DNA of 64,000 bases from Neobacillus cucumis (GCF_016107705.1 NZ_JAEHGC010000011.1:118019-182018); one strand, 5' to 3'; numbered from the stretch's first letter, positions 8,614-16,723 are shown. Program-made: numbers and translations. Notes: a model not told the origin generated them from the letters alone.

Positions 8614-9357
8614 GTGATTGAGATAAAGAACCTGCATAAGCAATTTGGACAAACTGAGGTTTTAAAGGGAATCGATCTTAAAATAGGGGAAGGCAATACA
8701 GTCTGTATCATTGGGCCATCGGGTTCAGGGAAAACAACCTTGTTACGTTGTCTGAATTTATTGGAAGCGCCTACAAAAGGGACCATTACGCTTGGAAAGT
8801 TTTCTTTGGATTTTCAGGAGAAAAAACAAGTTCCAAAAGATCGAGTGATTAAGTTCCGTCAACAAACAGGTATGGTTTTCCAAGGGTACAATTTGTTTCC
8901 TCATATGACGGCACTAGAAAATGTTATGGAAGGTTTAGTTTACGTTCGTAAACAAGACAAGGAAACCTCTCGTACGAGGGCTCTTCAATTGCTGAAAAAG
9001 GTAGGATTATCGGAACGGGCGAACCACTATCCATCCCAGCTATCTGGTGGACAGCAACAACGGGTAGGAATTGCACGGGCAATGGCAATGGAGCCTGAAG
9101 TCCTCCTTTTTGATGAACCTACTTCCGCGTTAGACCCCGAGCTAGTAGGAGAAGTACTTAAGGTCATGAAGGAGCTGGCTAAAGAAGGAATGACGATGGT
9201 TGTCGTGACTCATGAAATGAATTTCGCACGTGAAGCGGCGGATAAAGTCGTATTCATTGATAAAGGTGTGATCGTTGAAGAAGGAACACCTCAACAAATT
9301 TTTGAACAAACAGGGCATGAACGGACATTACAATTTTTAAATAAACTTTGTTCATAG
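8614..9357 (+). CDS. Amino acid ABC transporter ATPase (TcyC-like)
   Basis: A 247-residue ABC ATPase. It has Walker [10 protein letters not shown], the Q-loop in [20 protein letters not shown], signature LSGGQQQR, Walker [15 protein letters not shown] and a switch His in VVTHEMNF. It energises amino acid uptake with the two preceding genes. The start is GTG 8614 behind GATAGGGGGA. A terminator follows at 9368. Confidence 0.92.
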   Translation: MIEIKNLHKQFGQTEVLKGIDLKIGEGNTVCIIGPSGSGKTTLLRCLNLLEAPTKGTITLGKFSLDFQEKKQVPKDRVIKFRQQTGMVFQGYNLFPHMTALENVMEGLVYVRKQDKETSRTRALQLLKKVGLSERANHYPSQLSGGQQQRVGIARAMAMEPEVLLFDEPTSALDPELVGEVLKVMKELAKEGMTMVVVTHEMNFAREAADKVVFIDKGVIVEEGTPQQIFEQTGHERTLQFLNKLCS

Positions 9358-9367
9358 GAAAGTCCTA

Positions 9368-9398
9368 AGATTGCAAATCTCATTTGCAATCTTTTTTT
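9368..9398 (+). terminator. Rho-independent terminator after the ABC operon
   Basis: AGATTGCAAAT (9368-9378) and ATTTGCAATCT (9382-9392) form an 11-bp stem with a 3-nt loop, followed by a T run. Confidence 0.92.
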
Positions 9399-9537
9399 GA
9401 ATAATTAAGAAAGTATTTTCAAATTTGGGAATCTAGAAAACAGTACGAAACGGTAGATTTACACTATTTTCATAGCGGAAATGATAAATTACTGGTTTTT
9501 TCAGAAACAAGAAGGCTGAATTACCAATGGTTTTATT

Positions 9538-9554
9538 TTGGCACAACACTTGCA
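9538..9554 (+). promoter_or_regulatory. sigma-54 (-24/-12) promoter of the sulfide oxidation operon
   Basis: TTGGCACAACACTTGCA, about 91 bp downstream of the UAS-like TACGAAACGGTA (9444-9455). Upstream sequence is paralogous to the promoters at 129 and 6912. A degenerate frame reading KKIDFESVQT follows at 9592-9624, again like the start of the trans-sulfuration gene but without an initiation codon. Confidence 0.88.
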
Positions 9555-9644
9555 AGATAAAAAACCGAAAAGAGGGAGGTGGAGGAAATTAAAAAAAATA
9601 GACTTTGAATCTGTGCAAACTTAGGTGACTAGAGGAGGGTTTAT

Positions 9645-10844
9645 ATGAATGATATGACAGACTACAAAGTTGTGATTGTAGGCGGCGGAAGTGCCGGTAT
9701 TACTGTGGCAGCACGTCTATTAAAAGAATCAAGGGCTCTTTATGGGGAAATTGCCATTATTGACCCTGCTGAAAAACATTATTTCCAGCCGCTATGGACA
9801 CTGGTTGGTGGCGGGGTTGTTGATAAAAAGGTAACAGAAAGAGAACAGTCTACTTTAATTCCAGATGGTATTGTTTGGATTAAAGAAGCGGTTGAAGATT
9901 TTTTTCCAAATGAACAATCAATCGTAACGTCATCTGGCAACAAATTGAGTTATGACTATTTAGTGGTTGCAGCAGGTATTCAAATTGACTGGAACAAGGT
10001 GAAAGGTTTAAAAGAAAGCATTGGCAAGAATGGCGTCTGCAGTAACTACTCTTTCGATTATGTCGATAGTACTTGGGAAAATATTCGCAATTTCAGCGGC
10101 GGTAATGCCATCTTTACAAATCCGAATACACCGGTTAAATGTGGCGGTGCACCGCAAAAAATTATGTACCTGGCGGATGATTACTTCCGCAAATCAGGGG
10201 TTCGCTCAAATTCCACGATCCACTTTTTCTCAGGAGCGGGCAGTATTTTTAGCGTAAAAAAATATGCCGATACATTGAACAAAGTAATTGAAAGAAAAGA
10301 AATTGAAACACATTATCAGCATAATTTAGTGGAAATAGATGCACAGCAAAAAAAGGCTGTTTTTAAAAACCTTTCGACGAATGAATTGGTAACGGTTTCC
10401 TATGACATGATTCATGTCGTCCCGCCAATGAGTGCGCCTGATTTCATTGAGAAAAGTCCATTAGCCAACGAGACTGGCTGGGTGGATGTAGATCCGTATA
10501 CATTGCGCCATAAAAAATATGGAAATATCTTTGGAATTGGAGATTGCACCAATTTGCCAACATCAAAAACGGGCGCCGCTATTCGAAAACAAGCTCCGGT
10601 TCTTGTCCAGAACTTATTATGTCTAATGAACCAAAAGACAGGTATGCAAAAGTACAACGGCTATACTTCGTGCCCACTTGTAACGGGATATGGCAGCTTA
10701 GTTTTAGCAGAGTTTGATTATGAATCTAAGCCGGATGAGAGCTTTCCTTTTGATCAAGCTAAGGAAAGATACAGTATGTATTTATTAAAGAAGCAGGTAC
10801 TCCCTATTGTCTATTGGAACGGAATGTTGAAAGGTTTGTTATAA
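9645..10844 (+). CDS. sqr: Sulfide:quinone oxidoreductase (type II SQR-like)
   Basis: A 399-residue flavoprotein. It has an N-terminal FAD motif VVIVGGGSAGITVAARL, HYFQPLWTLVGGG, the active-site cysteine in NTPVKCGGAPQKIMYLADDYF, a second conserved cysteine in YTSCPLVTGYG, and IFGIGDCTNLPTSKTGAAIRKQAPVL. Type II SQRs oxidise sulfide at the membrane, passing electrons to quinone and sulfane sulfur to a thiol acceptor. It takes the sulfide released by the upstream lyases. It is the first gene of the operon that includes DUF1641, the persulfide dioxygenase-rhodanese and TauE. Confidence 0.9.
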   Translation: MNDMTDYKVVIVGGGSAGITVAARLLKESRALYGEIAIIDPAEKHYFQPLWTLVGGGVVDKKVTEREQSTLIPDGIVWIKEAVEDFFPNEQSIVTSSGNKLSYDYLVVAAGIQIDWNKVKGLKESIGKNGVCSNYSFDYVDSTWENIRNFSGGNAIFTNPNTPVKCGGAPQKIMYLADDYFRKSGVRSNSTIHFFSGAGSIFSVKKYADTLNKVIERKEIETHYQHNLVEIDAQQKKAVFKNLSTNELVTVSYDMIHVVPPMSAPDFIEKSPLANETGWVDVDPYTLRHKKYGNIFGIGDCTNLPTSKTGAAIRKQAPVLVQNLLCLMNQKTGMQKYNGYTSCPLVTGYGSLVLAEFDYESKPDESFPFDQAKERYSMYLLKKQVLPIVYWNGMLKGLL

Positions 10845-10870
10845 AAAAACATGTCAGTGAGAGGAAGATT

Positions 10871-11452
10871 ATGCAGAAAACAACGATTGATCACTTATCT
10901 GATCTCCAACCATTACTTTCATTATTGAGCCAGAAGGAAATACAAACTAGTTTAATCCAAACTCTGGAAAAATTACCTGAGCTTGTTGACCAGTATTCTG
11001 CCTTAGAACGAAACATTGCTTTTATAAAATCCACTCTGAGCGATAAAGAATCGATGGACTATTTATTGGGAGGACTAGGAGATGAATTCGGGAAATACAT
11101 TCCCACTAAAGAATCATTGGAAGCATTGACGGCATTGGTCCATGGCCTCCCTAAATATATTAAGTACTTGTCAATAATGGAACCGATCATGGATTTCCTC
11201 TTATCGATATCCCGTGATAAGGAGTCCGTTGATTATTTGTATAAGGGGGCACAGGAAATCGCAGGCCCGATCCAGGAAAAGGTTGAAAATGGCATGAATT
11301 TGATTCAGCGGGCGAAAAAGGAAGCGGACAAAGACCATTCACCTGTGACCATCTTTACCGTATTCAAATTAATCAAAGAACCTGCCGTTCAGCGGGGGAT
11401 TCATTTTGTTAAAGCACTTGTAACCCTGGCTTCAGATCCTAAATCAAAATAA
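10871..11452 (+). CDS. DUF1641 protein
   Basis: A 193-residue mostly helical, soluble protein of the DUF1641 family, whose members commonly neighbour SQR or formate dehydrogenase genes in Bacilli. The conserved region contains GGLGDEFGKYIPTKESLEALTALVHGLPKYIKYL. Function is unknown; an accessory role for a quinone-linked oxidoreductase is an inference from gene neighbourhood. ATG 10871 is used because GAGGAAG sits just upstream; the longer frame from 10814 overlaps the SQR gene. Confidence 0.8.
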   Translation: MQKTTIDHLSDLQPLLSLLSQKEIQTSLIQTLEKLPELVDQYSALERNIAFIKSTLSDKESMDYLLGGLGDEFGKYIPTKESLEALTALVHGLPKYIKYLSIMEPIMDFLLSISRDKESVDYLYKGAQEIAGPIQEKVENGMNLIQRAKKEADKDHSPVTIFTVFKLIKEPAVQRGIHFVKALVTLASDPKSK

Positions 11453-11468
11453 AGGAGTGTTCACTTAC

Positions 11469-12896
11469 ATGTTCATGAAATATTTTTATGATGAGAAACT
11501 GGCTCATGCCTCTTATCTGGTTGGGTGTCAAGCTAAGGGAGTGGCCATTGTGATTGATCCTTCCCGCGACATTCATTCCTACTTAGATGCAGCTGGGGCT
11601 AATGGATTATCGATTACAGCTGTTGCGGAGACACATATTCACGCTGATTATATTTCCGGTTCAATGGAGCTGGCCTCTAAAACAGGGGCCATGCTTTATC
11701 TGTCAGATGAGGGCGATGCTGATTGGAAGTATCTGATTGCCGATCAGATTGATTCCCAATTGCTAAAAGACGGGGATCGCTTCTCAATTGGGAATTTAAC
11801 CTTTGAAGTCCTTCATACTCCAGGGCATACACCGGAACATGTTTCATTCCTATTGACAGACGGCGGCGCGGCAGTGCATGCCCCTATTGGTTTATTCACA
11901 GGTGACTTTATTTTTGCCGGAGATGTAGGCCGTCCCGACTTACTGGAGAGAGCTGCCGGTGTAAAGGGTTCGGCTTATTCGCTGGCAAAAAAAATGTTTA
12001 AATCTCTGCAGCGATTTAAACAACTTCCAGACTATTTACAAGTCTGGCCAGCGCACGGAGCAGGGAGTGCATGTGGGAAATCATTGGGGGCAGTGCCTTC
12101 GTCAACCGTTGGATATGAAAAGCTGGCCAACTGGGCATTGCAATATGAAGAGGAAGATCTATTTATCGAAGCGTTACTTTCCGGACAGCCTGAGGCACCA
12201 AAATATTTCGGGATTATGAAACGATTAAATAAACAAGGAACTACCCTAATCGAAAATTTAGAGCCAGTCCATCATACACAACCATCATTAACCCTCGTTC
12301 AGGAATGGATCCAAAACGGCATTGTGGTGGATACTCGGCAAGCGTTGCAATTTGCTAAAAAACATATTGCGGGAACCATGAATCTTCCCTGCAATCAATC
12401 CTTTGTGACGTGGGCAGGTTGGTTGCTTGATTATGATCAGCCGATCTATTTAATGGTAAGTAAGGAAAAAGAAGCGGAAACGCTGAAAGCATTACAATCG
12501 ATTGGACTAGATCAGGTGAAAGCTGTGATGGATCACTCGTTCATTGAACAGCTTGAATTGAATGGAATGGATGTCGTGGATTATCAATCAGTTGAACCGA
12601 AGGAGATTATGGAGAGGCTTGATGAGTATTATGTCCTTGATGTTCGTCGGAACAGTGAATGGCGGGCAGGGCATATTCCTGAGGCTCACCACATCATGCT
12701 TGGACATTTAAAAGACAGAATGAACGAGATTCCTAGTGAAAAACCAATTCTTATAAACTGTAAATCGGGCGCAAGATCGGCGATTGCCATAAGTATCTTG
12801 AAAGCAAATGGATTTGATCAAGTCCTTAATTTAGCAGGCGGGTTTGACCAATGGTTAAAAGAGAGCAGTATAAAACTAGTAAATAAAATTCACTAA
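11469..12896 (+). CDS. Persulfide dioxygenase-rhodanese fusion (CstB-like)
   Basis: A 475-residue protein. The N-terminal metallo-beta-lactamase domain (about 1-240) carries THIHADYISG (H56, H58, D60) and HTPGHTPEHVSF, matching ETHE1-type persulfide dioxygenases with a mononuclear iron. Two rhodanese-like domains follow: the first (about 275-370) lacks a catalytic cysteine, the second ends with the active loop CKSGARS (Cys near 431). CstB-type proteins oxidise low-molecular-weight persulfides to sulfite and thiosulfate. ATG 11469 follows AAAGGAG. It acts directly downstream of SQR in the pathway. Confidence 0.9.
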   Translation: MFMKYFYDEKLAHASYLVGCQAKGVAIVIDPSRDIHSYLDAAGANGLSITAVAETHIHADYISGSMELASKTGAMLYLSDEGDADWKYLIADQIDSQLLKDGDRFSIGNLTFEVLHTPGHTPEHVSFLLTDGGAAVHAPIGLFTGDFIFAGDVGRPDLLERAAGVKGSAYSLAKKMFKSLQRFKQLPDYLQVWPAHGAGSACGKSLGAVPSSTVGYEKLANWALQYEEEDLFIEALLSGQPEAPKYFGIMKRLNKQGTTLIENLEPVHHTQPSLTLVQEWIQNGIVVDTRQALQFAKKHIAGTMNLPCNQSFVTWAGWLLDYDQPIYLMVSKEKEAETLKALQSIGLDQVKAVMDHSFIEQLELNGMDVVDYQSVEPKEIMERLDEYYVLDVRRNSEWRAGHIPEAHHIMLGHLKDRMNEIPSEKPILINCKSGARSAIAISILKANGFDQVLNLAGGFDQWLKESSIKLVNKIH

Positions 12897-12942
12897 AGAA
12901 ACACCTATATACACATCGTGGATTGTAAAAGGGAGTTATCGA

Positions 12943-13356
12943 ATGACAATTCTACAATGGATTCTCACAATTGTCTCTGGCGGAATAATTGGCTTTACTT
13001 TAGGACTTATTGGCGGTGGCGGTTCCATTTTAGCGGTTCCTCTTTTGCTTTATGTGGTCGGGGTGAAAGACCCGCATATTGTAATTGGCAGTACAGCCCT
13101 TGCTGTTTCCATTAATGCCTTCTTGAATCTTATCCCTCATTCACGTGCAGGGCATGTCCACTTAAGACCGGCCATCGTATTTGCAATACCGGGTGTAGTG
13201 GGCGCCCTCTTTGGTTCTTATCTTGGTAAGCTTTTACCGAGCAAGCAATTGTTGTTTCTTTTTGCGCTACTTATGATTTTTATGGCTATTAAGATGATCA
13301 TGCCTAAAAAGGCAGTAAAACAGGCAGCAGATATTGAAACAGAAGGTTTGGGTTAA
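12943..13356 (+). CDS. TauE/SafE sulfite exporter, N-terminal half
   Basis: This 137-residue membrane protein is the first TauE/SafE repeat (LIGGGGSILAVPLLLYVVG), with about four transmembrane segments. It ends at TAA 13354-13356; the next codon is the ATG of the following gene in the same frame, and that gene is the second repeat. Together they equal one typical 265-residue exporter. Either a single nonsense mutation has broken the gene, or the halves are translated separately and assemble. Sulfite or a related sulfonate is the expected export substrate, given the upstream persulfide dioxygenase. Confidence 0.85.
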   Translation: MTILQWILTIVSGGIIGFTLGLIGGGGSILAVPLLLYVVGVKDPHIVIGSTALAVSINAFLNLIPHSRAGHVHLRPAIVFAIPGVVGALFGSYLGKLLPSKQLLFLFALLMIFMAIKMIMPKKAVKQAADIETEGLG

Positions 13357-13746
13357 ATGGATAAATTTAATGGAAAAAAGTTATCCCTATTCGGCGTTAT
13401 GACAGGATTGGCATCAGGATTTTTTGGCATAGGCGGTGGATTCTTGGTTGTTCCCTCCCTGCTGGCAGCCACAAATATGGCCATCGTTGAAGCAATCGGC
13501 ACATCTTTGTTTTCTGTAGGAACTTTTGGACTAACAACGGCACTGAATTACAGCCTTTCTGGATTGGTTAATTGGTTCGTAGTACTGGCCCTTGTATGCG
13601 GTGGATTTATAGGGGGAATCTTTGGTACCATCGTTGCAAAGCGTTTAAGCAAACAACGACAAGCTCTTCACTATATCTTCTCTGCTGTTGTCATAACTGT
13701 AGCTATTTATATGATGATTAAAAATGGAGACGCTTTGAATTTATGA
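13357..13746 (+). CDS. TauE/SafE sulfite exporter, C-terminal half
   Basis: A 129-residue membrane protein, the second TauE/SafE repeat (SGFFGIGGGFLVVPSLLAATNM, AIGTSLFSVGTFGLTTALNY). It starts on the ATG directly after the stop of the N-terminal half, in the same frame. The only ribosome-binding-like sequence is AGAAGG about 13 nt upstream, so expression would rely on stop-start reinitiation or readthrough. The break falls in a hydrophilic loop between repeats, where splitting is structurally tolerable. Confidence 0.82.
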   Translation: MDKFNGKKLSLFGVMTGLASGFFGIGGGFLVVPSLLAATNMAIVEAIGTSLFSVGTFGLTTALNYSLSGLVNWFVVLALVCGGFIGGIFGTIVAKRLSKQRQALHYIFSAVVITVAIYMMIKNGDALNL

Positions 13747-13876
13747 ATCTATAGTTTGTAGAGACAACAGGAAGTAATCGATTTATTTTTTGTTAGATTG
13801 AAAGTATGCTAATTTCCACTATTGCACGGTAGAAATGTGATATTAAGATTAAATTTGAAAAGGAAGAGTGATTACT

Positions 13877-14254
13877 ATGATGAAAGTTATCTCAACAAAT
13901 AAAGCACCGCAAGCGATTGGGCCATACTCGCAAGCCATTCGAGTAGATGGATTTCTATTTCTTTCGGGGCAGATCCCGCTTGATCCCGAAACGGGAGAGG
14001 TAGTTCAAAAGGATATTAGACTTCAAACCGAGCAGGTTTTAAAGAATATTCAGGGCATTTTAGAAGAGGAAGATTATTTACTTACGAATATCGTGAAAAC
14101 GACTATTTTTATAAAAGATATGAATGATTTCCCTGTTATTAACGAAGAGTACAGTCAATTTATGCAGGGGCATAACCCTGCACGGTCTACTGTGGAGGTA
14201 AGCCGTCTTCCTAAAGATGTGATGATTGAAATTGAAGCTATTGCTAAGAAATAA
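13877..14254 (+). CDS. ridA: RidA family enamine/imine deaminase
   Basis: A 125-residue YjgF/YER057c/UK114 protein with APQAIGPYSQAIRVDGFLFLSGQIP near the start and the arginine motif NPARSTVEVSRLPKDVMIEIEAIA at the C-terminus. RidA hydrolyses 2-aminoacrylate and other reactive enamines produced by PLP beta-elimination. That fits the upstream cysteine lyases, which release 2-aminoacrylate. ATG 13877 is chosen over GTG 13868, which is too close to AGGAAG. No sigma-54 promoter was seen directly before it. Confidence 0.9.
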   Translation: MMKVISTNKAPQAIGPYSQAIRVDGFLFLSGQIPLDPETGEVVQKDIRLQTEQVLKNIQGILEEEDYLLTNIVKTTIFIKDMNDFPVINEEYSQFMQGHNPARSTVEVSRLPKDVMIEIEAIAKK

Positions 14255-14364
14255 ATTTTGTGTTCTAAGGTTTTTCCGCACTTAGGATCTTCACGTATAC
14301 TTTGGTCAATATGACTTTGAAAATCGCGAGTAAGTTAATCCAAGCTGTATTTCAATCATGAGAT

Positions 14365-14395
14365 AATCCTTCCTTTTTAAGGAAGGATTTTTTTT
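14365..14395 (+). terminator. Rho-independent terminator after ridA
   Basis: AATCCTTCC (14365-14373) and GGAAGGATT (14381-14389) form a stem followed by eight T. Confidence 0.92.
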
Positions 14396-14452
14396 CGGAT
14401 ATGAGATGAATTTTTTCAGATTTGCTAATAGGGGGCAAAAGCAAAATTGAAC

Positions 14453-14477
14453 GAATACAGCAGAGGTTGCTGTATTC
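14453..14477. promoter_or_regulatory. Perfect 10-bp inverted repeat upstream of sigma-54 promoter
   Basis: GAATACAGCA and TGCTGTATTC flank a 5-nt spacer, centred about 37 bp upstream of the -24 element at 14502. No T run follows, so an activator or repressor site is more likely than a terminator. Confidence 0.5.
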
Positions 14478-14500
14478 ATGCTTAGGGATCACTTTTATGG

Positions 14501-14517
14501 TTGGCATGGTTTTTGCA
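14501..14517 (+). promoter_or_regulatory. sigma-54 (-24/-12) promoter of the cysteine dioxygenase operon
   Basis: TTGGCATGGTTTTTGCA matches the consensus with one change (TGGCAT for TGGCAC). The first open frame after it is the dead PatB remnant at 14560. Confidence 0.8.
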
Positions 14518-14559
14518 ATATAGTTTGGTGTAAAGAGTTAATTAGTTAGGGGGAGCAAA

Positions 14560-14733
14560 ATGATTTATCAGGAAATTAACCGGACGATTACAGCTTGCGA
14601 AAAGTAGGATGACCTTGAGACACGCTTTGGTGTAAATGATGTCCTGCCCATGTGGGGGGCAGACATGGATTTTAAGGCACCACCTGCTGTGATTGAAACC
14701 TTAAAGGAACTGGTTACATTAAGGAGGAATTAG
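14560..14733 (+). pseudogene. Truncated PatB/MalY C-S lyase remnant
   Basis: From ATG 14560 (behind a GGGGGAG site) the frame reads MIYQEINRTITACEK, an amber stop, then DDLETRFGVNDVLPMW and ADMDFKAPPAVIETLKELV before fusing to unrelated sequence and stopping at 14731. This is the N-terminal 50 residues of a PatB-type lyase; the TAG stands where relatives have Trp (KWDDLE), so a TGG-to-TAG change is likely, and the rest of the gene is deleted. The remnant now forms the untranslated leader between the sigma-54 promoter and the dioxygenase gene. Confidence 0.85.
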
Positions 14734-14734
14734 G

Positions 14735-15316
14735 ATGGATCACTGGAATAAATATGATTTCAATGATTTTGTTGAGGATATGACCGATATGGTTGAACGG
14801 AGTCATGATGATAAAGATTGTGTTTTGGAGGCGGAAAGGTTAGTTGGTAAATTAATTCAATCCCATTCCTGGCTGCCTGACGAGAAGAGAAGGCCAAGTG
14901 ATGGGGGATACTCGCGGCATCCGTTGTATTGTGATCCAAAGGATCGTTTCGAAGTGATCGCGCTCGTCTGGAAGCCCGGCCAGAAGACCACGCTTCATGA
15001 TCACGATGAAACATGGGGTGCAGAAGGCGTTGTAGCGGGTCAAATCAAAGTTACGAATTATATCCGATTAGAGGAATTATCAGGGGGAAAAATCGTTAAG
15101 TTGCAGCAGATGGATACCATCGTTGTAAACGAGCAGAATACAGGGACGCTATTGCCTCCAGCCGACTGTCATATTTTAGAGGGGGTTGGGGAACATCCAG
15201 CCATCACGATCCATGTTTATGGAAAGCAATTGAAGAAATTTCGGGAATTCACTCCGTTAGAAGAAGAAGGGTTCTATCTTGCACAAGAAAAGCATGTGGA
15301 ATACACGGCTGTATAG
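14735..15316 (+). CDS. Cysteine dioxygenase family cupin
   Basis: A 193-residue thiol dioxygenase. Iron ligands are H88 and H90 (TTLHDHDETWG) and H146 (ADCHILEG); the T158-H160-Y162 set in TIHVYGK matches the Ser-His-Tyr network of type I cysteine dioxygenases. G95 replaces the cysteine that forms the Cys-Tyr crosslink in mammalian enzymes, as in most bacterial ones. It should convert cysteine to cysteinesulfinate with O2; a 3-mercaptopropionate dioxygenase is an alternative. The start follows AAGGAGGA, 2 nt after the PatB remnant stop. Confidence 0.88.
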   Translation: MDHWNKYDFNDFVEDMTDMVERSHDDKDCVLEAERLVGKLIQSHSWLPDEKRRPSDGGYSRHPLYCDPKDRFEVIALVWKPGQKTTLHDHDETWGAEGVVAGQIKVTNYIRLEELSGGKIVKLQQMDTIVVNEQNTGTLLPPADCHILEGVGEHPAITIHVYGKQLKKFREFTPLEEEGFYLAQEKHVEYTAV

Positions 15317-15363
15317 GCTGTGATCCGGATTGACTAGAATTTATTACCACGAGGAGGAGAGCC

Positions 15364-16671
15364 ATGTTAAACCCGTTAGCTAAAGAATTAAATCAAACGA
15401 TAGAAAAAAATGATGCACATGTTTATCAAATGTTATCTTCACTTGGGAAGTCCCTATATTTTCCAAGAGGAATTGTAAGTCAGAGTGGAGAGGCTCGTGA
15501 AAAAGCCCATACCTTTAATGCAACGATTGGGACTGCCACAAAAAAAGGAAGTCCCATGTACTTGGAGGCTTTACAAAGCAAATTAGCAGCGTTTGATCCA
15601 AAGGATTTATATCCTTATGCTCCACCAACAGGCAAAATGGAGTTACGAACGATCTGGAAAGAAAAATTAATGAAGGAAAATCCCTCATTAAGCGAAAAGA
15701 AAGTTGGTCTCCCTATTGTCACCAACGGTCTAACGCATGGATTAAGCATTGTGGCTGACTTATTTGTGGAAAAGGGGGATCCAATCCTTCTGCCCAATTT
15801 GTTTTGGGATAATTATCACTTAACGTTTGATGTACGACACGGAAGCCAAACCGTAACCTACCCTCTTTTTACAAGCACAGGTACGTTTCATGTAGAAGCG
15901 ATGGAAGAAGCCATGATGCAATGCGGCAAGTCCAAATTAATTTTAGTGATGAATTTCCCGAATAATCCAACAGGATACACTCCATATGAAGAAGAAGTGG
16001 CCAAGATTATTGAGGCAATTATAAGGGTAGCGAATTCAGGTATTGAACTCGTTGTGGTAGCCGATGATGCGTACTTTGGACAGTTTTATGAGGATTCAAT
16101 AAAAGAATCGATTTTTTCACGGTTAGTTGGTGTTCATCCACGTGTACTTCCCATCAAGGTAGATGGCGCAACGAAAGAAGAATACGCATGGGGGTTTCGG
16201 GTTGGATTTCTGACCTTTGGCATTCAGAATCCGGAAGTTTTAGAAGCTTTAGAGGAAAAGACTTTGGCCTCGATTCGAAGCACGATTTCCTGTTGTCCGC
16301 ACCCTTCGCAAACCTTTATTTTAGATGTTCTACAGCATCCAAATTTTGAGGTCCAACGAAAGGACCATTTTCAAGTAATGAAATCGCGTTGGCAAAGAAT
16401 TAAAGAGATTGTAAGCAGGAAAAAGTATACGGATGCATTTGAGGCCTATCCTTTTAATTCGGGTTATTTTGTCTGTCTCCGTATCAAGCAGGTTGATGCG
16501 GAGTCCCTTCGGAAATATTTAATTGATCAATATGGGGTAGGTACCATTTCGTTTGGACAGCAGAATCTCCGGATTGCTTTTTCAAGTGTTGAAGTAGAGG
16601 ATTTACAACAACTTTTTGAATGTATTTATCAAGCCTGTAAGGAACTAGAGACGAATTTGGTCAAATTATAG
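15364..16671 (+). CDS. Class I/II PLP aminotransferase, candidate cysteinesulfinate aminotransferase
   Basis: A 435-residue fold-type I aminotransferase. Visible motifs are MNFPNNPTGYTPYE (about 196-209), D235 in VADDAYFG, the PLP lysine K271 in KVDGATKEEYAWGFRVGFLTFG and R279. It lies between cysteine dioxygenase and pyruvate carboxylase genes, so transamination of cysteinesulfinate to 3-sulfinylpyruvate, which breaks down to pyruvate and sulfite, is the most economical role. That specificity is inferred from context, not from a motif. It starts 48 nt after the dioxygenase behind GAGGAGGAG. Confidence 0.85.
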   Translation: MLNPLAKELNQTIEKNDAHVYQMLSSLGKSLYFPRGIVSQSGEAREKAHTFNATIGTATKKGSPMYLEALQSKLAAFDPKDLYPYAPPTGKMELRTIWKEKLMKENPSLSEKKVGLPIVTNGLTHGLSIVADLFVEKGDPILLPNLFWDNYHLTFDVRHGSQTVTYPLFTSTGTFHVEAMEEAMMQCGKSKLILVMNFPNNPTGYTPYEEEVAKIIEAIIRVANSGIELVVVADDAYFGQFYEDSIKESIFSRLVGVHPRVLPIKVDGATKEEYAWGFRVGFLTFGIQNPEVLEALEEKTLASIRSTISCCPHPSQTFILDVLQHPNFEVQRKDHFQVMKSRWQRIKEIVSRKKYTDAFEAYPFNSGYFVCLRIKQVDAESLRKYLIDQYGVGTISFGQQNLRIAFSSVEVEDLQQLFECIYQACKELETNLVKL

Positions 16672-16723
16672 ATAAGAGATTACTATTTACTAAGTTTATA
16701 GATCATAAGGAGAAGGTAGAAAT

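Noticed and set aside
12918..13115. Alternative frame overlapping the first TauE gene
   Set aside because: Trp/Arg/Cys-rich translation of an out-of-frame reading; the TauE frame has conserved repeats and a ribosome binding site.
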